The notes: generated by a model from the letters alone, not told the origin. DNA of 6,604 nt from Verrucomicrobiia bacterium (GCA_030424825.1 JAUHWE010000270.1:1-6604); one strand, 5' to 3'. Counted from the stretch's first letter, positions 1 to 6,252 are shown. Numbers and translations are program-made.

Positions 1-153
1 AAAAACACGGTCGGGGTTGGCATGGGACTGACAATCGCTCGACATGCCGTCCGCACTCTTGGGGGTGAGATTCGAATTAGCAAAAACGAGGTTTGCGGGG
101 TCATCGCAGAATTTACTCATCCCTACCTCGAAGAAAATACTTCCAAAAAATGA
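1..153 (+). CDS. Sensor histidine kinase, C-terminal fragment (GHKL ATPase domain)
   Basis: The first 50 codons, in frame 1 from the window edge to TGA at 151-153, encode the end of a histidine-kinase ATP-binding domain. The segment GVGMGLTIARHAVRTLGGEI (residues 5-24 of the fragment) is the G2 box of GHKL ATPases with the helix and strand that follow it. An F-x-x-P ending (EFTHPYL) matches the last beta-strand of such kinases. This part of the domain helps form the ATP lid and binding pocket; autophosphorylation would occur on an upstream histidine that lies outside the window. The fragment ends soon after the catalytic domain, so no C-terminal receiver domain is present. Sensor domain, cognate regulator and signal cannot be seen. 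The stop overlaps the proC start by 4 nt (ATGA), so the two genes are probably co-transcribed and translationally coupled. Family call is good; specific role unknown. Confidence 0.82.
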   Translation, partial: KNTVGVGMGLTIARHAVRTLGGEIRISKNEVCGVIAEFTHPYLEENTSKK

Positions 154-953
154 ATACAGGATTTATCGGTGCCGGAAACCTTGCTCGGGCAATCGTGCTC
201 GGCCTCCTAGAAAAAGGCGTTTTCGCCTCAAGCGATATCAATTGCGTATCTGGATCCGGCACTACGGCCACTGCGCTTTCTAAAGAGACGGGTATCGGGC
301 TTGCCGCTTCGCGACTAGAGCTTCTCGCCCAGTCCGAAACGGTCGTTCTGGCATTCAAGCCCCAGCATTTGGATACCATCACGGAGGAGGAAGGAGCCAC
401 CGCGAAAGATGCCCTCATCATCTCAGTACTTGCAGGCCGCACAGTCGCCTCACTAAGATCTGCATTCCCCTCTGCTCGCAATGTCGTTCGCGTCATGCCA
501 AACACGCCTTCGAGAATCGGCAAGGGAGTCAGTGCCTATTGCTTTGAGAATCCGCCAAGCAGCAATGATAGACAATTGGTTGAATCCATTCTAGGGGCAC
601 TGGGTTCAAACTACGAAGTAAAAGAATCACAAATGCATATTGTGACCGCTGTGAGTGGTTGTGGACCAGCGGTCTTCTTCCAGTTCATCGATTTCATCGC
701 AAAGGCTGCTCAGGACCATGGTTTAGATTACTCCCTAGCAGCCAAACTAGCCATAGAAACGGGCATCGGATCACTCGAATTGATGAAACAAAGCGGACAG
801 ACACCATCGGAACTGGTCGACGAGGTGGTTTCGCCCAACGGAGTCACCTACGCATTGCTGGAACAACTACGCCAAGATAAATGGGAATCTACACTCGAAT
901 CCGCTATAAATTCCGCGGTAGCCCGATCAACCGAGCTTTCCCAGCCTCTATAG
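150..953 (+). CDS. proC: Pyrroline-5-carboxylate reductase (ProC)
   Basis: The enzyme catalyses the last step of proline synthesis in the cytoplasm: NAD(P)H-dependent reduction of 1-pyrroline-5-carboxylate to proline. The 267-residue product has the usual ProC length. The Rossmann dinucleotide motif is at the N-terminus (FIGAGNLA, residues 5-12). Family signatures follow: VVLAFKPQ (65-72), VRVMPNTP (113-120), VSGCGPAVFF (168-177) and the C-terminal block VVSPNGVTYA (226-235). In that last block N230 sits where most homologues have glycine (SPGGTT), but the following G231 and catalytic-region T233 are kept. I chose ATG at 150 because translation then begins directly at the Rossmann strand; an in-frame ATG at 93 would add 19 unrelated residues inside the upstream kinase gene. 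The start overlaps the kinase stop (ATGA). The gene ends 2 bp from the convergent dioxygenase gene. Confidence 0.95.
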   Translation: MNTGFIGAGNLARAIVLGLLEKGVFASSDINCVSGSGTTATALSKETGIGLAASRLELLAQSETVVLAFKPQHLDTITEEEGATAKDALIISVLAGRTVASLRSAFPSARNVVRVMPNTPSRIGKGVSAYCFENPPSSNDRQLVESILGALGSNYEVKESQMHIVTAVSGCGPAVFFQFIDFIAKAAQDHGLDYSLAAKLAIETGIGSLELMKQSGQTPSELVDEVVSPNGVTYALLEQLRQDKWESTLESAINSAVARSTELSQPL

Positions 954-955
954 TC

Positions 956-1789
956 TTAGCGTTCCACGGAATTTTCCAAAAGGAAATACCAGCCTTCATT
1001 CCGATGGCGTTTGAGGCGTGGCAGGTCCATCCTTTTAACGATCGAAGAGTAATGGGTAATCAATGACCGCCGCTCGAGCTCCTTATTTTGCGGGACAGAT
1101 CCGCGGTGAGCAAGCCGTCCATGCCAAATCAGAACATCTCCTTTTTTAGCATGAAAAGTCTCGATGGACAGGCCTGATTCTTCGATTTCCTTATCAAAAA
1201 GCTCTGTTACGAGTTTCTCTGCTTCAAGCGGCCAATTTCCATCACGTTTATCACTGGGGAGAAGCGCCTGTACTTTAGCGCCACGCATGAGAGGCCACTT
1301 ATGCGAACCCGGTACGTATTCAAACAATCCACAGTCTGGGTGGGCATCCTCTAGAGCGATCCATACGGCAGCGTAATGACTATTTACATTAGGCGGATTC
1401 AAGTAGTCGTCCTGATGCCAAGTGCGTGAAGTCGATTTCCACCCTGTCAGGGCGAGACTCAAGCCCATGGGTGAACCAATCAACATTTCGAGCTTATCGA
1501 ACAAAGGACGATAGCAAGCGATATCCCGCATCGAAGGTTGGTGCGTGAATGGACAAGGTTCCGGCCATCCGTGTGGGGCAATCCCTTCATCAAGACAAAC
1601 TTGAGCGTATGCGTCGAGTAATTCGTGAGGGATAAAATTAGGCAAGATCAGGTAACCATTCTTTCTCCAGAAAAGCGTTTCTTCATTCAGCACTGCATCT
1701 GGTCCGACGACTTCCCGGTCCAAAGGTGGAAGCTCTTCATCCGGAGGTATCTCGCAAAGAGACTCGAATGTAATACCAGGGGTTTCCAT
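956..1789 (-). CDS. Phytanoyl-CoA dioxygenase (PhyH) family Fe(II)/2-oxoglutarate-dependent oxygenase
   Basis: The 277-residue soluble protein is a member of the PhyH family, non-haem iron enzymes that hydroxylate diverse substrates while decarboxylating 2-oxoglutarate to succinate. The iron-binding facial triad is visible: H125 and D127 in WHQDDYL, and distal H228 in RLAHRGS. R241 (ERRSLITHY), 13 residues after the distal histidine, is the likely 2-oxoglutarate carboxylate anchor. Other family landmarks are the start of the fold (FWRKNGYLILPNFI, 40-53), AVWIALEDAH (141-150), YVPGSHKWP (158-166) and KKGDVLIWHG (215-224). There is no signal peptide. The substrate cannot be read from sequence; bacterial relatives act on lipids, osmolytes, secondary metabolites and others, so phytanoyl-CoA should not be assumed. 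ATG at 1789 follows a short hairpin and has no convincing Shine-Dalgarno site. It lies on the same strand as the respiratory operon but 120 bp beyond it, so it may be a separate transcript. Confidence 0.87.
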   Translation of the reverse strand: METPGITFESLCEIPPDEELPPLDREVVGPDAVLNEETLFWRKNGYLILPNFIPHELLDAYAQVCLDEGIAPHGWPEPCPFTHQPSMRDIACYRPLFDKLEMLIGSPMGLSLALTGWKSTSRTWHQDDYLNPPNVNSHYAAVWIALEDAHPDCGLFEYVPGSHKWPLMRGAKVQALLPSDKRDGNWPLEAEKLVTELFDKEIEESGLSIETFHAKKGDVLIWHGRLAHRGSVPQNKELERRSLITHYSSIVKRMDLPRLKRHRNEGWYFLLENSVER

Positions 1790-1801
1790 AACAGATTGCT
1801 A

Positions 1802-1816
1802 CCTAATTGTATTAGG
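1802..1816 (-). promoter_or_regulatory. Perfect 6-bp inverted repeat containing a TACAAT -10-like hexamer, just upstream of the dioxygenase gene
   Basis: CCTAAT (1802-1807), a 3-nt spacer and ATTAGG (1811-1816) form a perfect palindrome 12 bp upstream of the dioxygenase ATG. Read on the minus strand it contains TACAAT, one mismatch from the sigma-70 -10 consensus. That would place a start site only about 10-15 nt before the ATG. I found no good -35 hexamer at 16-18 bp. It could be a promoter overlapped by an operator, a small 5' UTR hairpin, or chance. Confidence 0.3.
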
Positions 1817-1850
1817 CAAATCAAGTCCTTCGTTTGGGCAACGATCAATT

Positions 1851-1880
1851 GCTAGTTCTTAATACACTAGCCGAACTAGC
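1851..1880. repeat. Inverted repeat GCTAGTTC ... GAACTAGC (8-bp perfect arms, 14-nt loop)
   Basis: Arms at 1851-1858 and 1873-1880 are perfectly complementary and lie in the gap between the cytochrome c gene and the dioxygenase gene. A partial third copy, ACTAGC at 1866-1871, sits inside the loop next to the right arm. No T-run follows on either strand, so it does not look like a classical intrinsic terminator. It could be an mRNA 3'-end stabilising hairpin for the respiratory operon, a Rho-associated structure, or a dyad regulator site upstream of the dioxygenase gene. Confidence 0.4.
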
Positions 1881-1892
1881 ACAGATAAGTAA

Positions 1893-1908
1893 GGTCTTAC
1901 CTGAGACC
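1893..1908 (-). terminator. Weak hairpin directly after the respiratory operon (possible terminator)
   Basis: On the minus strand GGTCT, a 6-nt loop and AGACC begin 1 nt after the TAG stop of the CcoP-like gene, followed by the modestly T-rich stretch TTACTTAT. A 5-bp stem with an interrupted T-tract is weak for intrinsic termination. An alternative fold, GTAAG-AC-CTTAC, overlaps it. Together with the inverted repeat at 1851-1880 it may mark the operon's 3' end. Confidence 0.25.
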
Positions 1909-1909
1909 C

Positions 1910-2557
1910 CTAAAGCTCTTCCGCGGTCCAAGGACCACGATCTCCGACTTCGGCCCGAACCGCAGCCACTTGATCGGCGGTCACCTCGCTCGCTTCATTA
2001 CCCCAGTTTTTCCGAATGTAGGTCACCAACCCTGCGATTTCATGATCCTTCAAACCAGGCCCATACGCCGCCATATTCCCGTTGTATTCGTTCCCTTTGA
2101 CCGTTATCGGGCCCACAAGACCGGCGAGAATAATCTTCGTTGGCATGGTTGGATCCTCAGAAACGACATACTCTGAACCCGTAAGAGGAGGAAACTGCCC
2201 TGGCAGACCATTTCCATCCGCTTGGTGACATCCCACACAAGCCATTTTCGTGTAAAGCGATTCGCCTATAGCGTAGTAATCGTAGACGACGGGCCCTCTG
2301 GGACGCGCTTGCCAGTCAGAATACAATGCAATATCCGACCGTTCATGGAGATAAGAATTATTCTCTCCCATGTAGCGACGGGCATAAAACCAGCTGAATA
2401 TAAAAACCGCTATTACGGCGACGCAGGTGAAAAAGAGAACAGGATAGGCCGTTGAAGGTTCGCGACGGATACGGGCATGCGTCTTTACGATACTTTCATC
2501 GCTCGCCAGACCTGGGTCGATACCAGGCAAATTTCGATTTTGAAGTTCGTCACTCAT
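1910..2557 (-). CDS. Membrane-anchored mono-haem cytochrome c, CcoP-like (subunit III position)
   Basis: This 215-residue protein has a cytoplasmic N-terminus of about 37 residues, one membrane span (about 38-58) and a periplasmic class-I cytochrome c domain. The haem-c site is CVGCH (C107, C110, H111), and the likely distal ligand is M162 in NGNMAAYGPGL. The helix after it (HEIAGLVTYIRKNWG, 172-186) is the usual C-terminal helix of such domains. It sits where ccoP would be, after the subunit I and II genes. However, classical CcoP is nearer 300 residues and carries two haems; this one has a single haem and a 30-residue tail rich in A, V, E and D. The ATG overlaps the upstream stop (TAATG), and a strong GGAGGG Shine-Dalgarno (2567-2572) lies 9 nt before it. 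Likely role: exit or relay cytochrome of the complex (inference). Confidence 0.85.
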   Translation of the reverse strand: MSDELQNRNLPGIDPGLASDESIVKTHARIRREPSTAYPVLFFTCVAVIAVFIFSWFYARRYMGENNSYLHERSDIALYSDWQARPRGPVVYDYYAIGESLYTKMACVGCHQADGNGLPGQFPPLTGSEYVVSEDPTMPTKIILAGLVGPITVKGNEYNGNMAAYGPGLKDHEIAGLVTYIRKNWGNEASEVTADQVAAVRAEVGDRGPWTAEEL

Positions 2558-3219
2558 TACTGCGCACCCTCCAACGCAACCGCCAATTCTTCGGCCATTA
2601 TTTCGTTCGATTTCGGGGCTTCCTTCAATTCGTAGTCAACCTTCAGACTTAACATGTAGGAAGCGAGCGATTCGGCTTTTCTCGTCGGGATGACTTCTAA
2701 TCCTTCACCTGGAGAAAACGCTGGTGGCAAATCCAGAGCATGCGACGACGGCTCACCAACGATTTCGCGAACATCAAAAAGAAATGGATACGCTGGCATA
2801 TTCGATCCTTTCGAATTGATCTGCGGATTGTACAAGTGGAGGAGATGCCAATTCCTATCTTTTTGGCGCGCCCCAACATTCGAAAGATCAGGACCGATTC
2901 GAACATTTCCAATCAGCGCTTTATGGTCGTTGATGTAATCTCGGGCAACCGATTGCCGTTCACCCCAACCACGCTCAATATCCATTCCCGAAGCAACGCG
3001 GACCTGTTGCGTATGGCAGGAGATGCATCCCAATTCCTGATAGACCTCTTTACCGTGAGCAGCAGCACCTACTGTATTTCCAGGAACATACTTCCCCAGA
3101 TCCTCATCTAGAACCGCCGACAATTGGCCCACTTCCTGATTGGCTTTAAACAGTACGAACGTCCACGATGTCGCAACAATTAGAAAAACGCCCAAAAAAA
3201 TGAAAGGACCACGATTCAT
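2557..3219 (-). CDS. ccoO: cbb3-type cytochrome c oxidase subunit II (CcoO)-like mono-haem cytochrome c
   Basis: The product is 220 residues, with one N-terminal membrane anchor (about 5-24) and a periplasmic cytochrome c domain. In cbb3 oxidases CcoO passes electrons from CcoP to the catalytic subunit CcoN. The haem site is GCISCHTQQVR (C65, C68, H69), with the CcoO-typical T-Q-x-V-R that follows. RIGPDLSNVGAR (107-118), WHLLHLYNPQ (124-133) and the ligand-bearing GSNMPAYPFL (138-147, M141) are all close to CcoO consensus. CcoO is therefore well kept, in contrast to its CcoN-like partner. The start overlaps the CcoN-like stop by 4 nt (ATGA), and GGAG lies about 11 nt upstream. With no haem b in the partner, its electron acceptor cannot be the usual one; electrons may pass to the adjacent cytochrome c or to ACIII (inference). 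The symbol denotes homology, not proven oxidase function. Confidence 0.88.
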   Translation of the reverse strand: MNRGPFIFLGVFLIVATSWTFVLFKANQEVGQLSAVLDEDLGKYVPGNTVGAAAHGKEVYQELGCISCHTQQVRVASGMDIERGWGERQSVARDYINDHKALIGNVRIGPDLSNVGARQKDRNWHLLHLYNPQINSKGSNMPAYPFLFDVREIVGEPSSHALDLPPAFSPGEGLEVIPTRKAESLASYMLSLKVDYELKEAPKSNEIMAEELAVALEGAQ

Positions 3220-4697
3220 GAGGCATTGTACTCCAGCTCCGGAGCCTCCTTTATCAGGCTAGTTGTGTTTTCTTCTGACTTCCGAGTCGAAAGCATAATC
3301 CAAATATAAGTGACTCCGTTTCCTAACGCGCCGATGAAAAAGAACGCCTTACCAATTGTCGTCAGAAAGTAGCTACTACGCATCGTGTTTACAACGACTA
3401 GCACATCTGCGGTGCTCCCATTCATCAATTCACCCTGTTGCGCGCCACCGGACAGCAATCCAATGGATACAAAAATCAAACCTATAAGATGTGACCAAAA
3501 CTGCAGATCAACTATCGTGGTTGAAGGCAGCTCCTTATTCAAAAGGCGAGGAAGCATGAAATACATGGCGCCCGTAAAAGTCATCCCTGCGAATCCGAAA
3601 AGCGCCAGCTGGGCCACTCCTGAGTCGTAGACCGAAAACTGAGTGATATCGAGAGACCCTCTGAGGGCTCCAAAAATTTTCAGGTACATGACCAATAGGA
3701 AAACAATACTACCCGCGAAAAGATAGCGAGCTGTTGCGGAATCCCAGATCACACTGAAGCGACTGAAAAAGCTCGAAAGTAACTGTATCGAAATCGTAGT
3801 CGTTGGAATAAGAAGACCAAAGGTTGCCATAACACCCAACGACGAAACCCATGCGGGAACCGGTCCGTTAGCGAGATTCGCAACTCCCGAAAAACTAGCG
3901 AACAAGATCCACGACCAGAACGCCCATCCAGAATACTTGTATCCGATAATCGCAGTACCCAGAGTTTTAGGAACCAGATAGTAGAGTGTCGCAAACGTTA
4001 GTGGAGCGAGAAACAATCCGAAAACATTCTCGACATACCAGGAGTTGACCAACGCCTGAATGGCGCCTTGGGCAGGTACGCAGACTAGCATGACTTGGGC
4101 GGCCGTATAGATCCAGGCAAATGAAAAGACAGCCGCGAGGATCCACCATTGCGAAGCGTAGCTGGATCGGTGGATACGAACTCTAAAAGTCAGCAAGCTC
4201 CACAGCCCAATCCCGATGAATGCCGCAAACAAGATGGGAGCCACAAACGCAGGGAATTCAAGCCACTGAAACGGCAACTGTTCGCCCCACATAATTCCGA
4301 CAACCCCCGCCATAACGGCAGTGTTCCAGAGAACGACAGAAATTGTTAGAAAAACGCCTAGGCCTGCTGAGTTCCCCCCCAATCGACTTAACAGAAAAAC
4401 GCCACAGCCCAGTCCGGCATTGAATAGCCACCCATAGACGAGCGTATTCCAAAAAATGGGTTCCACTTTCCCATAAGTTAGAACAGAGCAATCAGCCAGA
4501 AATCCAGGCGAGTGCAACTTAATCGACGCGATCAAACCAAAGACAGTCGCGATGATAAGCCACACAATAGAGCTTTTGATCAGAGTAAGCAGAGGAAATC
4601 GAATCATACGGTCGATCGCACGCTCTGCTTCGCGATTCTTCGTATCACCGGATAGGCCCGGAAAAAGCGAAGAACATATATTGCCGATCAAATTCAT
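3216..4697 (-). CDS. CcoN-like (cbb3 oxidase subunit I family) membrane protein lacking all haem and CuB ligands
   Basis: This 493-residue protein with about 12 membrane helices belongs to the cbb3-type haem-copper oxidase subunit I family. Family landmarks align without gaps: LTYGKVEPIFWN (73-84) with the helix-II region, NSWYVENVFGLFL (218-230) with WYGHNAVGFFL, FSGVANLANGPVPAW (269-283) with WAGPHHLHYTALPDW, YYLVPK (239-244), and FGFAGMTFTGAMYFMLPRL (367-385) with helix X. At every cofactor position the histidine is gone: low-spin haem ligands are F82 and Q363, the haem b3 ligand is V361, and CuB ligands are E223, A273 and N274. The tyrosine cross-linked to a CuB histidine is A267. Only H62, H176 and H403 remain in the protein, none at a ligand site. 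The frame is open and hydrophobic segments are intact, so this is not an obvious pseudogene. It should bind no haem b or copper. ATG at 4697 lacks a strong Shine-Dalgarno. Databases will probably label it cytochrome c oxidase subunit I, which would mislead. Confidence 0.85.
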   Translation of the reverse strand: MNLIGNICSSLFPGLSGDTKNREAERAIDRMIRFPLLTLIKSSIVWLIIATVFGLIASIKLHSPGFLADCSVLTYGKVEPIFWNTLVYGWLFNAGLGCGVFLLSRLGGNSAGLGVFLTISVVLWNTAVMAGVVGIMWGEQLPFQWLEFPAFVAPILFAAFIGIGLWSLLTFRVRIHRSSYASQWWILAAVFSFAWIYTAAQVMLVCVPAQGAIQALVNSWYVENVFGLFLAPLTFATLYYLVPKTLGTAIIGYKYSGWAFWSWILFASFSGVANLANGPVPAWVSSLGVMATFGLLIPTTTISIQLLSSFFSRFSVIWDSATARYLFAGSIVFLLVMYLKIFGALRGSLDITQFSVYDSGVAQLALFGFAGMTFTGAMYFMLPRLLNKELPSTTIVDLQFWSHLIGLIFVSIGLLSGGAQQGELMNGSTADVLVVVNTMRSSYFLTTIGKAFFFIGALGNGVTYIWIMLSTRKSEENTTSLIKEAPELEYNAS

Positions 4698-4738
4698 AAT
4701 AGAAACTTCAATTCGATGAAACTCTAAGTCCGTACAAG

Positions 4739-5017
4739 CTACTTTGAGTTTTCAGAGACGATCAGTTCTTTGGCTCGTTCGATTGGCAGTCGCACTTTAC
4801 CGGACGAAGCATCCACAACCGTGTATTTCGACAGTTTATCGGATGCGATTGCCTGATGTTCCGCCAAGGAAGGACGCTCCAAAGTAGGCGTTTCTGTACC
4901 GACTTCTGTTTCCAGATAAGTCATGCTAATTAGGAAATAGAAAATCAGGAACGCTCCCAATATAGCGACAATCGTTGGGAATGCGCTTCGTGTTGGTATT
5001 TGGGCGGTTTCGCTCAT
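4739..5017 (-). CDS. Small single-span membrane protein between ACIII and cbb3-like genes
   Basis: The 92-residue product has a short N-terminus, one hydrophobic helix (about 14-32, TIVAILGAFLIFYFLISMT within 15-33) and a polar C-terminal domain that is probably periplasmic. It has no cysteine or haem motif. The C-terminal part, YTVVDASSGKVRLPIERAKE (65-84), resembles a short motif of the form D-x-x-x-G-x-V-R-I/L-P-I-x-x-A that I recall from small proteins near respiratory oxidase genes; I cannot verify that here. The gene starts 11 nt after actF and ends 41 nt before the CcoN-like gene, so it is clearly part of the operon. Its size and single span recall accessory oxidase subunits such as CcoQ or CcoH, but I see no sequence match to them. 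Probable role: structural or assembly subunit linking the two modules (inference). Confidence 0.75.
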   Translation of the reverse strand: MSETAQIPTRSAFPTIVAILGAFLIFYFLISMTYLETEVGTETPTLERPSLAEHQAIASDKLSKYTVVDASSGKVRLPIERAKELIVSENSK

Positions 5018-5028
5018 CGCTCGTCAAA

Positions 5029-6252
5029 TTAGTGGTTGTGGTTCAAGCAATCCTGTATGCGTGGATCGCGAATCGGTATGATCTTCGTTTTCTGGTAACT
5101 CGAACAGTAGGCCCAAAGCAAAACCCCACCTGCGCCGACAACTCCGGAGATGTACCAGATAATGTTGTGAAAACTTGAGAACAGTTGAAAGGGCTCCCCG
5201 TGCGAATCCTTTAACGACGGCAGAATGTTGAAGAACACATCAAGAAGATTCATACACAACAGCCAGACGGCCATAAATGTCATCGACTTGAAATTCGTCT
5301 TCAGCGGAAACTGCAGCATGTAGAGAAACGGGAACAGGAAGTATCCAAAAATCAAAATCATCGATATCGGCCACCAGATCCCTTGCTCTCGATCGTTGAA
5401 CCAAAAGGTTTCTTCCGGAATGTTCGCATTCCAGATTAGAAAATACTGGGAAAACGTGATGTAGGCCCAGAAAACGGTGAAGGCGAACGCAAGCGTCGCG
5501 ACATCATGCAAATGCTTGGTATTCAAGATTCCCTTCAAAGGACCCTTCGCTACAAGATAAGCGCAGGTCAACAGCATCACTGCCAAAGCGGCTCGCATGG
5601 CACTCGCGAAAATCCAGACCCCAAACATGGTGGAGAACCAGTGGTACTCGAGACCCATAATCCAATCAAAGGCCGCCGCTGTCCAAGTGAGCGCGACGAG
5701 AATGAGGCCGGCTGCTGCATGCTTGCGACTCGAGAAGGTATGATTCGGGGAACCATCTTCATCCTGAGTAAACGAGTTTTTCCGGAACGCCCGAGCGAAG
5801 TAAGTCCACACGGCAAAACAGAAAACCGCACGAACCCAAAAGAAGGTCTCCGACAACCACCAGGTTTTCTTCTGATAGAGAATGTCTGTACCCACGGTGC
5901 CATGACCGTGTAGCGGCGCATCCTGGTTCATCCACAGCCAAAGCACCCCTTGGTCTTTGCCTAGGTAGGTGATGATAAACAGAGGAATGAAAAGGAAGCC
6001 CATGTAGGGCAAAGCGGAAATGTAGTGCTCGGCTTGACGACGCACGATAACGGACCATTCCGCATCGAAAATGTGATGGATCATCACAAGAAAAAGCATC
6101 CCGATAGCGATAGACGTAATGAAAATCAGGCCAATCAGGTAGGACCAGACTGCCAATTGCGTATCAACAAAAAAGCCGATAAACGATACGATCAGTCCGA
6201 CGATTCCAAGCGTCAGCCATTTCTTTGGGTTGGGTGAATAATTTTCGCTCAT
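5029..6252 (-). CDS. actF: Alternative complex III membrane subunit ActF
   Basis: ActF is one of the two NrfD/PsrC-type quinol-site membrane subunits (with ActC) of alternative complex III, the quinol:electron-acceptor oxidoreductase that replaces cytochrome bc1. The 407-residue product has about ten hydrophobic segments. Family landmarks include FDWIMGLEYHWFSTMFG (195-211), HLHDVATLAFAFTVFWAYI (247-265), FSQYFLIWNANIPEETFWF (267-285) and a C-terminal IRDPRIQDCLNH (394-405) that matches the D-P-R-x-x-x-x-L tail typical of the subunit. Length fits the family. The ATG overlaps the actE stop by 4 nt (ATGA), and GAGGAG (6261-6266) gives a good Shine-Dalgarno 8 nt upstream. The position after actE matches the canonical actABCDEF order. 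The other subunits should lie beyond the right edge. In several phyla ACIII is followed by an aa3/caa3 oxidase; here an odd cbb3-like module follows instead. Confidence 0.92.
   Translation of the reverse strand: MSENYSPNPKKWLTLGIVGLIVSFIGFFVDTQLAVWSYLIGLIFITSIAIGMLFLVMIHHIFDAEWSVIVRRQAEHYISALPYMGFLFIPLFIITYLGKDQGVLWLWMNQDAPLHGHGTVGTDILYQKKTWWLSETFFWVRAVFCFAVWTYFARAFRKNSFTQDEDGSPNHTFSSRKHAAAGLILVALTWTAAAFDWIMGLEYHWFSTMFGVWIFASAMRAALAVMLLTCAYLVAKGPLKGILNTKHLHDVATLAFAFTVFWAYITFSQYFLIWNANIPEETFWFNDREQGIWWPISMILIFGYFLFPFLYMLQFPLKTNFKSMTFMAVWLLCMNLLDVFFNILPSLKDSHGEPFQLFSSFHNIIWYISGVVGAGGVLLWAYCSSYQKTKIIPIRDPRIQDCLNHNH

Noticed and set aside
93..149. Upstream ATG as the proC start
   Set aside because: It would add 19 residues lying in another frame of the kinase C-terminus. 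The Rossmann strand begins immediately after the ATG at 150.
113..523. Minus-strand open frame antisense to proC
   Set aside because: It has no recognisable protein features and lies fully within proC, which has clear family motifs.
1851..1880. Rho-independent terminator
   Set aside because: The stem is perfect, but neither strand has a T-run after it and the loop is long.
3216..4697. Nitric oxide reductase or active cbb3 oxygen reductase
   Set aside because: Both keep the low-spin haem histidines and at least part of the binuclear-site histidines. None of the six ligand positions is histidine here.
3216..4697. Pseudogene of ccoN
   Set aside because: The frame is intact over 493 codons, membrane segments and non-ligand family landmarks are kept, and start and stop are tightly coupled to neighbours. 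Ligand loss without other decay argues against it.
5506..5913. 135-codon plus-strand open frame within actF
   Set aside because: The composition is that of a shadow frame with no domain or membrane pattern, and ActF on the other strand is well supported.
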